Shown: in pieces, positions 17,842 to 27,040 of the stretch
How the letters are laid out: each line of letters begins with the position of its first letter
How positions within the stretch are numbered: position 1 is the stretch's first letter
Assembly (NCBI RefSeq): GCF_025938095.1
Contig: NZ_JAPCZF010000004.1
Coordinates: 310,001-374,000 of the forward strand
DNA length: 64,000 bases
Direction: 5' to 3'
Source: Novosphingobium sp. JCM 18896
Lineage (GTDB): Bacteria > Pseudomonadota > Alphaproteobacteria > Sphingomonadales > Sphingomonadaceae
Program-made: the position numbers and the translations under genes
The notes under the pieces: generated by a model
Seen by the model: only the letters and a program-made list of their open reading frames with translations
Told to the model about the DNA's origin: nothing
The model's database searches: none

Positions 17842-19284
17842 ATGAGCGGAGTTGCGGAACTGGACGCCCCGACCACGGGCGGCGTCATCGAGGTGTTCAA
17901 CCCTTCGACCGAGCAGCGGATCGGCGAAGTCGCGGACAGCGACAAGGCGGCGGTCGACCGTGCCGTCGCGCGGGCGCGCGAAACCTTCGAGAAAGGCGTG
18001 TGGAAGAACCTGACCGCGGCCCGCCGTGCCGAAGTGCTGTGGCGCGCGGCAGACATCATCAAGGAACGCGCCAACGAGATCGCTGCGGTCGAGGCGATCG
18101 ACAACGGCATGACCCGCGCCCACGCCCGCAACCTGATCCTCGGTTCGTGCGAGATGCTCTATTATTACGCGGGCTGGGTGACGAAGATCCACGGCGATGC
18201 CGTCGACATCATCACCGAGGGCGGCATCATGGGCACGTTCCAGGAATACCACGGCTATTCGCTGATGGAGCCGATCGGCGTGGTCGGGCTGATCATTCCG
18301 TGGAACGGACCGTTCTACGTCGCCATCTCGAAGATCGCACCCGCGCTCGCCGCTGGCTGCAGCGCCGTGCTCAAGCCCGCCGAGGAGACCCCGCTCAGCG
18401 CGCTCAAGCTCGAGAGCATCTTCCGCGACGCCGGCGTGCCCGAGGGCGTGCTCAACGTGCTGACCGGCAACGGCGAGACCACCGGCGCGGCGCTGGCCGC
18501 CCATCCCGACGTCAACAAGATTTCGTTCACCGGTTCGACCGAGGTCGGCAAGATCCTTGTCCGCGCCGCATCGGGCAATCTCAAGCGGCTCCAGTTGGAG
18601 CTCGGCGGCAAGTCGCCGCTGATCATGTTCAACGACGCGGACCTGACGCGCGCCATTCCCGGCGCGGCGATCGGCCTGCTCGTCAATTCCGGCCAGAATT
18701 GCTGCTGCACCTCGCGCATGTACGTCCAGCGCGGCATCTACGAAGAGGTCGTCGACAAGCTCGCCGTCGCGGCCAAAGCGTTCCGCATGGGCGGCAGCGA
18801 GGACACCGACGTCGACCTGGGCCCGCTGATCAGCGCCAAGCAGCGCGACCGCGTGCTCGGCATCGTCAACGAAGGCGTGGCGCGCGGCGCCACCGTCGTC
18901 ACCGGCGGCAAGGCGATGGACCGGCCCGGCTATTTCGTCGAACCGACGATCCTGACGGGCACGACCCCCGACATGCGGCTGATCACCGACGAGATCTTCG
19001 GGCCCGTCGGCTCGGTCATCCCGTTCGATGACGAAGACGAAGTGCTCGGCTGGGCCAACGATACCGAATACGGCCTCGCGGCCACGCTCTGGACCGAGAA
19101 CATCGGCCGTGCCCACCGCCTGGCCAAGCGCATCCAGTCGGGCCTGGTCTGGGTCAACTGCGCGCTCGCCGCCGATCAGTCGCTGCCGTTCGGTGGCTAC
19201 AAGCAGTCGGGCTGGGGGCATGAGCGCGGCTGGAAAGGCCTCGAGGCCTACATGAACACCAAGTCGGTCTACGTCGGTCTCTGA
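17842..19284 (+). CDS. aldehyde dehydrogenase (NAD(P)-dependent)
   Basis: A 480-residue ALDH superfamily enzyme oxidising an aldehyde to its acid in the cytoplasm. Visible motifs are IIPWNGPFYVAISKIAPALAAG (cofactor and substrate pocket), FTGSTEVGK (229-237), the general base Glu253 in LELGGKSP and the nucleophile Cys287 in GQNCCCTSR. Length and motif order are normal. The ATG at 17842 is preceded by AGGAGAG, favoured over an in-frame ATG at 17812. The promoter region carries the same dyad as the TonB receptor gene that converges on it from 21827, so uptake and aldehyde oxidation are probably co-regulated. The actual aldehyde is unknown. Confidence 0.93.
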   Translation: MSGVAELDAPTTGGVIEVFNPSTEQRIGEVADSDKAAVDRAVARARETFEKGVWKNLTAARRAEVLWRAADIIKERANEIAAVEAIDNGMTRAHARNLILGSCEMLYYYAGWVTKIHGDAVDIITEGGIMGTFQEYHGYSLMEPIGVVGLIIPWNGPFYVAISKIAPALAAGCSAVLKPAEETPLSALKLESIFRDAGVPEGVLNVLTGNGETTGAALAAHPDVNKISFTGSTEVGKILVRAASGNLKRLQLELGGKSPLIMFNDADLTRAIPGAAIGLLVNSGQNCCCTSRMYVQRGIYEEVVDKLAVAAKAFRMGGSEDTDVDLGPLISAKQRDRVLGIVNEGVARGATVVTGGKAMDRPGYFVEPTILTGTTPDMRLITDEIFGPVGSVIPFDDEDEVLGWANDTEYGLAATLWTENIGRAHRLAKRIQSGLVWVNCALAADQSLPFGGYKQSGWGHERGWKGLEAYMNTKSVYVGL

Positions 19285-19316
19285 ATGGCTAGCGCGGCGA
19301 CGCGCCTGGCCAAAAT

Positions 19317-19362
19317 GGCGCCAGATTTCAACCGCATGGCTGCGCGGCGAGAATCTGGCGCC
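19317..19362. terminator. inverted repeat between convergent genes
   Basis: Perfect 11-bp arms GGCGCCAGATT (19317-19327) and AATCTGGCGCC (19352-19362) flank 24 bp between the convergent ALDH and TonB receptor genes. It could act as a bidirectional transcription barrier, but there is no T-tract on either side. Confidence 0.4.
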
Positions 19363-19427
19363 CTATCCGGCAAGCGGTTTGGGCAATCTGTTCGGCCGCG
19401 ACGCGCGCGGCAGAGGTCGGATCCTGA

Positions 19428-21827
19428 CTACTGCCACGCGCGGAACGTGACCCCGACCGTTCGCGGATCGCTCGGCGTGCCTACGATAAGGCCTGAATTG
19501 CCCGCCTGGATCGTCAGGTTCTGGAGATAGTCCTTGTCGAACAGGTTGCGCGCGAAGACGCTGATCTCCCAGCCCTTGTCCGAACGGTAGCCGATGCTGG
19601 CATTGGTCAGGTTGTAGCCGTCGATCAGCGTGAAGCGCGAAAGGCTGGGGTCGCCGTAGTAGCTGCTGCGCCAGGCGGTATCGGCATGGAACACCAGATT
19701 GCCACCCTTGCCGAGCGGTACCGTATAGTCGGCGCTGACCGTTTCGACCCAGCGCGGCAGACCGACCAGCGGCTTGCCCGTGAGATTGCAGGCCGTGGTC
19801 GCCGCGGTCTGCACTTCGAGCGGACAGGGTCCGGCCGGATAGTCGGTGTACTCGCCGTGCGAATAGGCGAGCGAACCGCGGATCGTCAGCCCGTCAACCG
19901 GGCGTACGACCGCGTCGGCCTCGATGCCCTTCACCACGACTTCGGGGATGTTCGACAGATAGCCGCGCAGGGCCACGGTCTGGCTGCTGTCCACGATCGT
20001 CGCCTGGAAGTTGCGGACCTGCGTGTAGAAGCCGGTGAGGTTGAACGTCACGCGATTGTCGAGGAACTGGGTCTTTAGACCCACCTCGTAAGTCGTGTTG
20101 CGCTCGGGCTTGACCACGGCCGTGGTCAGCGCCGGCAGGTTGGCGCTGGTCAGCGGCAGGCCCGACATGTTGATGCCGCCCGACTTGAAGCCGCGCGCGA
20201 AGCTCGCATAGGCCATCAGGCCATCGGTGAAGCGATAGGCGAGGTTGGCGCGGCCCGACAGGCTGCCGTCGCTGTCGCGCGCCTCGTAGGTCTGGCGGCG
20301 CAGGATCGACAGCCGGGCGTTGGTCAGCGCGGTGATCTGCGCGGCCGTTCCGGTCAGTTCGGGCCCGCCGAACACCGGGCTGTCGTAGTTCCCGTACTTC
20401 TTCTCGTGCGTGTAGCGCAGGCCGCCGGTGACGGTGAAGCGCGAGGTCACGTCGTAGTTGAGCTCGGCGAAGGCGGCATAGCTGTCGGTGGTGAAATGGG
20501 TGCGGCCGTCGGTGCCGTAGCCGTCGAGCAGGTTCGCCGGCACGTTCACCGTCGTGGTTCCCGAGGTGAAGGTCGGACCGATCAGCCAATAGGCCGCCTG
20601 CGGGCCGTAGATCGAGATCGGCCGACCATCGAGCGTCTGGTGGAAGAAGTAGAGCCCGCCCACGTAGCGGAACGGCCCGTCGCCGTTCGAGGCCAGACGC
20701 AGTTCCTGGCTGTACTGATCCTGGCGCGAGAGGATGTGCTGCGTCACCTGGATGTTGATGCCCGTGTAGTCACGGTCGTTGGCGGCGTCCCAGTTCCAGA
20801 AGCGCCAGGCGCTCACCGAGGTCAGCGTGACGGGGCCGAAGTCCCAGTCGGCGATCGCGGTGACGCCGCCCTCGTTGGTATCGACACCGAGTTCGGCATC
20901 GATGTCGACCAGCCGGTCGTAGGGGTTGGTGCTCGGCGGCACATAGCCGAGCCCCGCCGCGAGCGACGGATACTGGCGCGCCGCCGCGCGCAGGCTGGTG
21001 CCGACGCGCACGAAGACCTGAGTGCAGCACTCGTTCTGGAAATTGGCGAAATCGGCGATCAGACGTAGCTGAAAAGCCTCTGACGGCTTGAACAGCAGCT
21101 GCCCGCGCACGGCCTGATTGCCGATGTTGTTCTGCTTGTGCCCGCCCTGACGAACATTGGTGATCACGCCGTCGCGGCGGGTCATCAGACCCGACACGCG
21201 CAGCGCCAGCGTGTCGTCGATCAGCGGCAAGGAGCCCGCGGCCTTGACCTGGAGCCAGTTGCGCTCGCCGTAGCTGATCTCCTGGTTCGCCTCGGGCGTG
21301 AAGGTCGGTGCGCGGCTGGTGATGTTGATCGCACCGGCCGTGGTATTCTTGCCGAACAGCGTTCCTTGCGGGCCGCGCAGCACTTCGATCTGCTCGATGT
21401 CGGAAAAGTCGAAAGCGGCCGTCGCCGGACGCGCGTGATAGACCTGATCGACATAGAAGCCGACACCGGGCTCGAGCCCGTCGTTGGCCTGGCTGACCGC
21501 GACGACGCTCGAACCGAGGCCGCGGATCGTGAACGAGGTGTTGCGCGGATTGGCCGACGAATAGTTGAGCACGGGCACGAGGTTGGTCACGCCTTGCGTG
21601 TTGACCGTGTAGGCGCGGTCCAGATCTTCGCCGCGCACGACCGAAACGGCGACCGGTACGTCCTGCAGGTTCTCCGCGCGGCGCCGAGCCGTGACGATGA
21701 TCGCGGCGCTCGAATCCGCCTCGGCCCCCGCCGGACGTTCGGCTTCCTCTGCAAAGCTCGGATCGGCGGACAGCGCCAGCATCAACGGCGCGGCCAGCAA
21801 GGCCGCGCGGCGGTTCGAATTGGTCAA
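19428..21827 (-). CDS. TonB-dependent receptor (co-regulated with ALDH)
   Basis: A 799-residue outer-membrane receptor. After a signal peptide (LLAAPLMLALSADPSFA) comes AAIIVTARRRAENLQDVPVAVSVV, a TonB-box and plug start typical of sphingomonad receptors, with EVLRGPQGTLFGKNTTAGAINI in the plug and a barrel ending GVTFRAWQ. I place the start at the TTG at 21827: it has GGGGGA at normal spacing and leads directly into the signal peptide. In-frame ATGs further upstream would put the 20-bp dyad inside the coding region. Its operator-like dyad (21853-21872) matches that of the ALDH gene, so it likely imports the precursor of that aldehyde. Confidence 0.88.
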   Translation of the reverse strand: MTNSNRRAALLAAPLMLALSADPSFAEEAERPAGAEADSSAAIIVTARRRAENLQDVPVAVSVVRGEDLDRAYTVNTQGVTNLVPVLNYSSANPRNTSFTIRGLGSSVVAVSQANDGLEPGVGFYVDQVYHARPATAAFDFSDIEQIEVLRGPQGTLFGKNTTAGAINITSRAPTFTPEANQEISYGERNWLQVKAAGSLPLIDDTLALRVSGLMTRRDGVITNVRQGGHKQNNIGNQAVRGQLLFKPSEAFQLRLIADFANFQNECCTQVFVRVGTSLRAAARQYPSLAAGLGYVPPSTNPYDRLVDIDAELGVDTNEGGVTAIADWDFGPVTLTSVSAWRFWNWDAANDRDYTGINIQVTQHILSRQDQYSQELRLASNGDGPFRYVGGLYFFHQTLDGRPISIYGPQAAYWLIGPTFTSGTTTVNVPANLLDGYGTDGRTHFTTDSYAAFAELNYDVTSRFTVTGGLRYTHEKKYGNYDSPVFGGPELTGTAAQITALTNARLSILRRQTYEARDSDGSLSGRANLAYRFTDGLMAYASFARGFKSGGINMSGLPLTSANLPALTTAVVKPERNTTYEVGLKTQFLDNRVTFNLTGFYTQVRNFQATIVDSSQTVALRGYLSNIPEVVVKGIEADAVVRPVDGLTIRGSLAYSHGEYTDYPAGPCPLEVQTAATTACNLTGKPLVGLPRWVETVSADYTVPLGKGGNLVFHADTAWRSSYYGDPSLSRFTLIDGYNLTNASIGYRSDKGWEISVFARNLFDKDYLQNLTIQAGNSGLIVGTPSDPRTVGVTFRAWQ

Positions 21828-21852
21828 CGGAAATCCCCCATGCCCATATTGG

Positions 21853-21872
21853 CTATATTCGCCTGTATATAG
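21853..21872 (-). promoter_or_regulatory. operator-like dyad upstream of the TonB receptor gene
   Basis: Read on the minus strand this is CTATATACAGGCGAATATAG, differing at one base from the dyad at 17762-17781. It lies 25 bp upstream of the proposed TTG start, where a repressor would block the promoter or early elongation. Confidence 0.75.
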
Positions 21873-21971
21873 ACGGGCGAGGCTTGGAAAGCCCCGCATT
21901 GTGCATCGCCGCATTCGGGCGCATCCTGCGCTTGCGCGGCCCGAAACGCCGCGCATGGAGAGGAGACAGCG

Positions 21972-22178
21972 ATGAAGATCAGCGCACGAAACCAACTCGC
22001 GGGGACCGTCACCGCGATCACTGCGGGTGCGGTCAACGGCCAGATCAAGGTCGACGTCGGGGGCGGCAACATCATCACCTCGAGCATCACCGAAGAGGCG
22101 ATCGCCGATCTCGGCCTGGCCGTCGGCGACAAGGTCACTGTGCTGATCAAGGCCTCCGACGTGCTGATCGGCAAGTAA
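21972..22178 (+). CDS. molbindin (Mop/TOBE domain molybdate-binding protein)
   Basis: A 68-residue single-domain protein reading MKISARNQLAGTVTAITAGAVNGQIKVDVGGG.IITSSITEEAIADLGLAVGDKVTVLIKASDVLIG. This is the TOBE/Mop fold, which binds molybdate in the cytoplasm as a hexamer or larger ring and stores or buffers it. The ATG at 21972 follows GGAGAGGAGAC, a strong ribosome-binding site. It is divergent from the TonB receptor gene. No molybdate transporter or molybdoenzyme gene is in the window, so it appears to stand alone. Confidence 0.93.
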   Translation: MKISARNQLAGTVTAITAGAVNGQIKVDVGGGNIITSSITEEAIADLGLAVGDKVTVLIKASDVLIGK

Positions 22179-22322
22179 GGGCCGACGGGGTCCGCTGTCG
22201 TCCCACTCAAGCGGTCATGCCACGCGCAATCTCGAAGTCTGAAGCCTGCCGGCTGTTCACATTCCAAGCCGTAGCCCCTCTCAATTAAGTAAACGATTAC
22301 GGCTGAAGCGTAGGTAATAACG

Positions 22323-22727
22323 ATGCAACACCGCTTTCCGACGGGTCCGGCGGCCCCTGAATTACCCCCGGTGTTCTGGTTCGGCGCGGTCTTACAGGCT
22401 GTGGGCTTTTGGCTTGAGATCTACCTCAGCGGCAGATTTGGAAGCTTCCTGGCCGCAATGGCTGGAATGGCATTCATATTGCCGATAGCCATGAAAGCCA
22501 CCATTTCGGCACCTGTGCTCCAAGGACAGGTGGCGGAAGCCGATCTCGTCCTGAGGTTCGGGCTAGGACTCACAGTAGTAGCGGTAACTGTACACCTTGC
22601 CGGGATTGTGTTCGACAACGGCCGCCACTTCCAGGAGAGCTTATGGGCCGCCGCCGTAATCTCTTCGATAGCCGCCGGCCTTATCGCGTTTCGCGGAATT
22701 AAGCCATTTCCGGCCGCTCAAGGCTGA
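22323..22727 (+). CDS. small membrane protein, unknown function
   Basis: A 134-residue protein with four hydrophobic stretches (about 19-35, 40-58, 78-98 and 108-124) and short charged loops. I do not recognise a family. The start at 22323 has no clear ribosome-binding site, so the N-terminus is uncertain. The last third of the gene is nearly identical to the fragment at 12133-12270, so this is the intact member of a duplicated pair. Base composition appears lower in GC than neighbouring catabolic genes. Confidence 0.6.
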   Translation: MQHRFPTGPAAPELPPVFWFGAVLQAVGFWLEIYLSGRFGSFLAAMAGMAFILPIAMKATISAPVLQGQVAEADLVLRFGLGLTVVAVTVHLAGIVFDNGRHFQESLWAAAVISSIAAGLIAFRGIKPFPAAQG

Positions 22728-22733
22728 CGCCGC
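22593..22733. repeat. direct repeat, second copy at 12136-12276
   Basis: A 141-bp segment covering the end of the small membrane protein gene and 6 bp beyond its stop. It matches 12136-12276 in the same orientation with 8 mismatches, bracketing about 10.3 kb. Confidence 0.85.
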
Positions 22734-22976
22734 TCGACATCGGCAACTGCCAACGTGATGTGATTCAATTCCGTAACCTGTGGAGGCATCGAAGATCTCA
22801 CGACTGGGTTTCGGCGACCTTATCAGATGTTGCGCCCAGCACATCAAGCGAACCACGTCACGTAGCGCCTCAGTGATCGGAGCCGGCGGCAGATGGAATC
22901 CGCGACGTGGCGGACGGCCGGCTTACCTCTCCAGTTCGTCGATAGTGGCTGGTCTACAGAACTGATAGTCGACGGC

Positions 22977-23474
22977 ATGAACGAAGTTTTTGAACTGGGC
23001 TCTCGCGCCGGCATGCTGCTCAAGTCGCGGGGTGAAACAGTCGCTATTGGAGAAACCTCAGCAGGCGGCCTGATATCTGCAAGCCTCCTGGCCGTGCTCG
23101 GAGCGTCGGACTATTATGTCGGCGGTGCGATCACCTACTCCGCCCGGTCGATTGAGGCACTCGCCGGCATCTCCATCAGGCAAATGAGGGCCGACGGAAT
23201 TCGTTCGAGCTCTGAACCCTATGCTCTCCTTCTCGCAACCGAGATTCGTGCTCGCCACGGAACGGCAAGTTGGGGGCTGTCAGAGACTGGTGTTGCAGGG
23301 CCCGCCAACGGCTACGGCGATCCGGCTGGCCACACTTGCATGGCGGTCGTCGGTACAATCACCGCGGTACGGACGCTGCGCACGGGGATAGACGACCGCG
23401 TTACCAATATGTGGGCGTTTGCCGAGGCCACTTTAAAGCTTTTCGTCGAGATTCTCGAAACTGCGCCGACTTGA
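22977..23474 (+). CDS. CinA C-terminal domain protein (nicotinamide-nucleotide amidase-like)
   Basis: A 165-residue protein matching the CinA C-terminal domain, also found as PncC: GETVAIGETSAGGLISASLLAVLGASDYYVGGAITYSARSIEALAG, then LLLATEIRARHGTASWGLSETGVAGPANGYGDPAGHTCMAVVG. The family hydrolyses nicotinamide mononucleotide to nicotinic acid mononucleotide in pyridine nucleotide salvage. The fully conserved Ser of the ES-TGG motif appears here as T-S-A-G-G, slightly divergent, so activity is not certain. The start is ambiguous: ATG 22977 fits the family N-terminus, while the frame is open to 22893. It is monocistronic. Confidence 0.75.
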   Translation: MNEVFELGSRAGMLLKSRGETVAIGETSAGGLISASLLAVLGASDYYVGGAITYSARSIEALAGISIRQMRADGIRSSSEPYALLLATEIRARHGTASWGLSETGVAGPANGYGDPAGHTCMAVVGTITAVRTLRTGIDDRVTNMWAFAEATLKLFVEILETAPT

Positions 23475-23847
23475 CTTGGCGTATTCACGTCAAATGCGCC
23501 CGCCGCCATGTCTTGTTATCCGACGACCGCCTACCTGCCGTTGACGCCAACCTTTCGGACGTTCGAGGACGCGCACGGTGTCGTTTTAAGTCGTCGCTCG
23601 TTCAGCCGCTTTAGTTGATGCCCGTCATTGACGGCGCTGGAGCGGTGTTGGGGGAGAGGGCGCGACAATCGAGCAGGATCTACAGATGGGAAGCCGTTTT
23701 GCCCAATGGGCACAAATAGAACTCCCGGCATCACCACTCTCAACGGGGAGAGAGTGGCGCTGCCGGGAGCTAATCGGATGTCCGGCATCCGATCGATATC
23801 AACCTAGCTCATCCCAAGATGACGCCGTCATCCTGGCGGATATGTTC
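23475..23847. other. intergenic cluster of stem-loops downstream of a TonB receptor gene
   Basis: No gene is seen. Several inverted repeats are packed together: 23722-23769 (outer arms CTCCCGGCA/TGCCGGGAG, inner arms CCACTCTC/GAGAGTGG), 23774-23792 (TCGGATG/CATCCGA) and 23818-23832 (GATGACG/CGTCATC), plus a weaker one at 23697-23715. They follow the minus-strand receptor stop at 23848 and may form its 3' end or protect the mRNA. Confidence 0.5.
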
Positions 23848-26376
23848 TCAGAAGAAGAACTGGGCAGAGGCAGAGATCAGACGGCCGTAGAGCGTGCGAA
23901 CCGTGGCCAGACCGGTGGCCGGGATCGCGCCGCCGCCCGAATTGACTTCGGTGATCGCCTTGGTGTTGAACAGGTTCGAGACATTCAGGCCCAGTTCGAT
24001 CCGATCGACCGGACGATAGCGCGCGAAGGCTCCAACCGTGGTGAACCCGGGCATCTTCAGGAGATTGACGTCGTCGGCATAGCTCGACGTCTGCCCCAGG
24101 ATGTTGGCGCCGATCGTGACGCGCTCGATGTCGAACTGCGGGGTCAGCGTATAGAGCAGCGTCGGTTGGCGGCGCGGCTGCTTGCCGACCAGCGCGGCCT
24201 GTTCGGCGGCCTTGATCTCGCCGCCCGTGACGGTCACGCTACCGGTGACACTGAACGGCCCGCGGCGCACCGCACCTTCGACTTCGGCGCCGTAGGTGTG
24301 GTAGGAACGCGACACCAGCGTCGGCGTCTTGATGCCGAGGCTGTCGGCGATGGTCGGCAGGTAGGTGCCCTTGGTCGTCGCGTAGAAACCGGTCAGGTTC
24401 AGCGAGATGCCGTTGTTGCGATACTTGAAGCCCGCTTCGGTCTGACGGACCGAATCGTGGCCCGCATCCTCGTTGAGGAGCGCACCCGAGGTCGCGCTGA
24501 TGGCCGGCGAGAACAGCAGCGCATCGGCGCCGGCGCGGCCGCCGAGGCTGTGGCGAGCGAACACCGAGAACGACTTGCTCACGCGGTAGTTCACGCCCAT
24601 CGAATAGGATACGTAGTCGTAGTCGTAGTCGACCGGCTGCGACGAGCCCGGCGCGATGTAGGGGATACCTACGACCTGGCCGGTCGATGCACCCTGCTCG
24701 GCGCGGTCGCCGGCCGTCGTGCCATTGCCGTTGACGTCGATCACCTTGCGCGCGGTGCCGCGAGCGATCGTGCCCGAGACCGAGCCCCGATCATAGCGCA
24801 CCGAGCCGCCGACCGACAGCTTGCCGGTGTGGAAGTTGAACGAGCCGTAGGGCGCCAGGACATTGTAGTCGAGCTTCACGCGCTTCTTGCCGTTGAGGCT
24901 ATCGTCGTAGGCGTAGGCACCGTTCACGAAGATGTCGCGGCCGGTAGCATCCTTGACGTTGAGCAGCGCCGAATTGCCGCCGCCGACGAGGTCCTGAACG
25001 ATGATCGAGGCGTAGTATTCGCGGTCCAGCGTCTGCTGCGAATTGTACAGGCCCGCCGTGGTGGTCAGGTCGCCGCCGCCGACTTCCCAAACGCGGCTGA
25101 CGCGGAAGTCGTTGGTCACGTTGTTCAGGCTGTTGATATTGGTGTGGCCAATCGTCGAAACTGAGACGAGGCCGTTTCCGCTAACCGTGACCGGATTGAC
25201 GGCGGTACCCTTCTGCGGTCCCGAAGCGTACTGGATCGATCCGCCGGGTGCGAAGTAGCCGAGGAGCGTGCTCGCTGCGGCGAACTGGATCTGCGGATCG
25301 AGGATGTCGGCTTGGCCCGAAATGTCCGAATAACGGAAGCGTTCGCTGAAGTTCCACTCGCCGAGCGAGAAGACGACGTCGGTGCCGATGGTGTTCGCCT
25401 TGACGCGGTAGCCGTCCTGGGCGTCGTTCCGCACGACGTTGCCCGAGGAATTGACCTGCACGCCGTCCGAGATGTAGCGCGACATCATCGTGTCATCGAC
25501 CGCGTTGAACTGCGCCAGCGGACGGAAGACGGGCTTGTCGTTCGTGCCGGTCACGGACATCGGGCTCGCGATGTAGCCGGGGAACTTGTCGTCGAGGACC
25601 TTGCCGTAGAAACGGATATAGCCGCCGTCGAATTCCTTGGTCGCGTTGAGCTTGATCTGACCGCCGCGCATCGCGGTATAGCCGGTTTCGCGCGGGCCTT
25701 CGCCGCGGCGATAGAAGCCGCCGACGTGGAAGCGCCAGCCGTCGCCGAGGCGGTGGCCATAGTCGAAGTCGATGCGATTGCTGTCGTGGTCGAGGCCCGT
25801 CGAGAGCCGGACCGAACCGCCTTCGACCTCACCCGTCTTGGAGATCAGGTTGATCACGCCGCCGGGCGCGTTCGAGGCGAAGGTCGAGGCCGAACCACCG
25901 CGGATCGATTCGACCGAAGCGAGATTGATGTCGGCACGGACGAAGGCATCGGGACCCATGTTGGTCAGATCGCCGAACTCGAGCACGGGCAGGCCGTCCT
26001 CCTGGATCTGAACGTATTTGGCGCCGCCGTTGACCAGCGGCAGGCCGCGCACGGTGTAGCTGTTGAGGCCTTCGCCCGCGCCGCCTTCGACGCGGATGCC
26101 CGGAATGTTGCGGAACAGGTCGGCGAGCGACGGTGCCGACAGCTTCACGACCTCGTTATCCTTGAGGACGCTGGTCGAGGTCGCGCTGTCGAGCGGATCG
26201 CGCGCCTTGGCGACGCCGGTCTTGACGGTCGCGTCGTCATCGATGGTGCGGCTGGCTTCCCATGCGGTGAGCGGCTTGGGCTCATCCTTCGCGAGTGCGG
26301 GTGCGGCGTAGGTGGCGAGAGCCAGGACTGCCAGCGAAGCGCAATTCGCGGCGTATGAACGACGATTGTGAAACAT
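23848..26376 (-). CDS. TonB-dependent receptor, siderophore-receptor-like subtype
   Basis: An 842-residue receptor with signal peptide (LAVLALATYAAPALA). The plug contains VVKLSAPSLADLFRNIPGIRVEGG, NSYTVRGLPLVNGGAKYVQIQEDGLPVLEFGD and VESIRGGSASTFASNAPGGVINLISKTGE, which differs from the VVTA-type receptors elsewhere in the window and looks more like ferric citrate or siderophore receptors (inference only). The barrel ends with the aromatic RLISASAQFFF. The ATG at 26376 is preceded by AAGGGGA, preferred over an ATG at 26421. No TonB, ferric reductase or FecIR regulator genes are adjacent, so the substrate is open. Confidence 0.9.
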   Translation of the reverse strand: MFHNRRSYAANCASLAVLALATYAAPALAKDEPKPLTAWEASRTIDDDATVKTGVAKARDPLDSATSTSVLKDNEVVKLSAPSLADLFRNIPGIRVEGGAGEGLNSYTVRGLPLVNGGAKYVQIQEDGLPVLEFGDLTNMGPDAFVRADINLASVESIRGGSASTFASNAPGGVINLISKTGEVEGGSVRLSTGLDHDSNRIDFDYGHRLGDGWRFHVGGFYRRGEGPRETGYTAMRGGQIKLNATKEFDGGYIRFYGKVLDDKFPGYIASPMSVTGTNDKPVFRPLAQFNAVDDTMMSRYISDGVQVNSSGNVVRNDAQDGYRVKANTIGTDVVFSLGEWNFSERFRYSDISGQADILDPQIQFAAASTLLGYFAPGGSIQYASGPQKGTAVNPVTVSGNGLVSVSTIGHTNINSLNNVTNDFRVSRVWEVGGGDLTTTAGLYNSQQTLDREYYASIIVQDLVGGGNSALLNVKDATGRDIFVNGAYAYDDSLNGKKRVKLDYNVLAPYGSFNFHTGKLSVGGSVRYDRGSVSGTIARGTARKVIDVNGNGTTAGDRAEQGASTGQVVGIPYIAPGSSQPVDYDYDYVSYSMGVNYRVSKSFSVFARHSLGGRAGADALLFSPAISATSGALLNEDAGHDSVRQTEAGFKYRNNGISLNLTGFYATTKGTYLPTIADSLGIKTPTLVSRSYHTYGAEVEGAVRRGPFSVTGSVTVTGGEIKAAEQAALVGKQPRRQPTLLYTLTPQFDIERVTIGANILGQTSSYADDVNLLKMPGFTTVGAFARYRPVDRIELGLNVSNLFNTKAITEVNSGGGAIPATGLATVRTLYGRLISASAQFFF

Positions 26377-27040
26377 GATTCCCCTTGTCCCGATTTGGTG
26401 TTCTTCGGAATTCGGGGGCAATCGAGAAAAATGCTTAATGTCCCTTCAACCATACCCTCGTTGCCATACCTGCGGTTCGCCTAATGATTTGAAACATGAA
26501 TTATTTTCGCACAAAGAATTGCAATTGGTGTGTTTAATTTCTCGTTGACGCGATTTATGGTCTTAGTTTTTGGTTGGGCAGGCGGGGGAACTGGCTAAAA
26601 CGGCCGACCTTCCCGTCGCTTTCCGTGCTGCACTGATCGCTTAAGCCACAATCTGACTGGGCCGACCTTAGATTGTCTAGGACGCCTTGCAGCCGATATC
26701 TTTCTGCAGGCCGTGATCTGAAAAATATTCGGCCTCTTTTACATCACGAGGTCGTCACGCGCTGGAGCTGGGGCGGAATGGGCGGATCCGCGCTAACTAG
26801 GGGTTGCGATGAAGGCGATTTGGCATCCCTGAAAGTGGTCGTTTGTTCACAATATGCTGCTTTGTGTTCGCTCCACCCATCGATCACAGCGGGCATCTCG
26901 CCGCACCACTATGGGGATGGCCGGACGTTCCTGCTCAGCACGGATTGTCCCTGGCCATTAGCGACCCGGGGCAAGGGCGCCAGGATCCTCTTGCTACGCC
27001 CACCGATGTGGCGGGGGGATTTTCAACAACGGCCTTTTGT
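26377..27040. other. non-coding gap
   Basis: The first 200 bp upstream of the TonB receptor are AT-rich compared with the surroundings and probably hold its promoter. From about 26600 to 27040 no reading frame resembles a known protein. I see nothing further that I can support. Confidence 0.5.
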
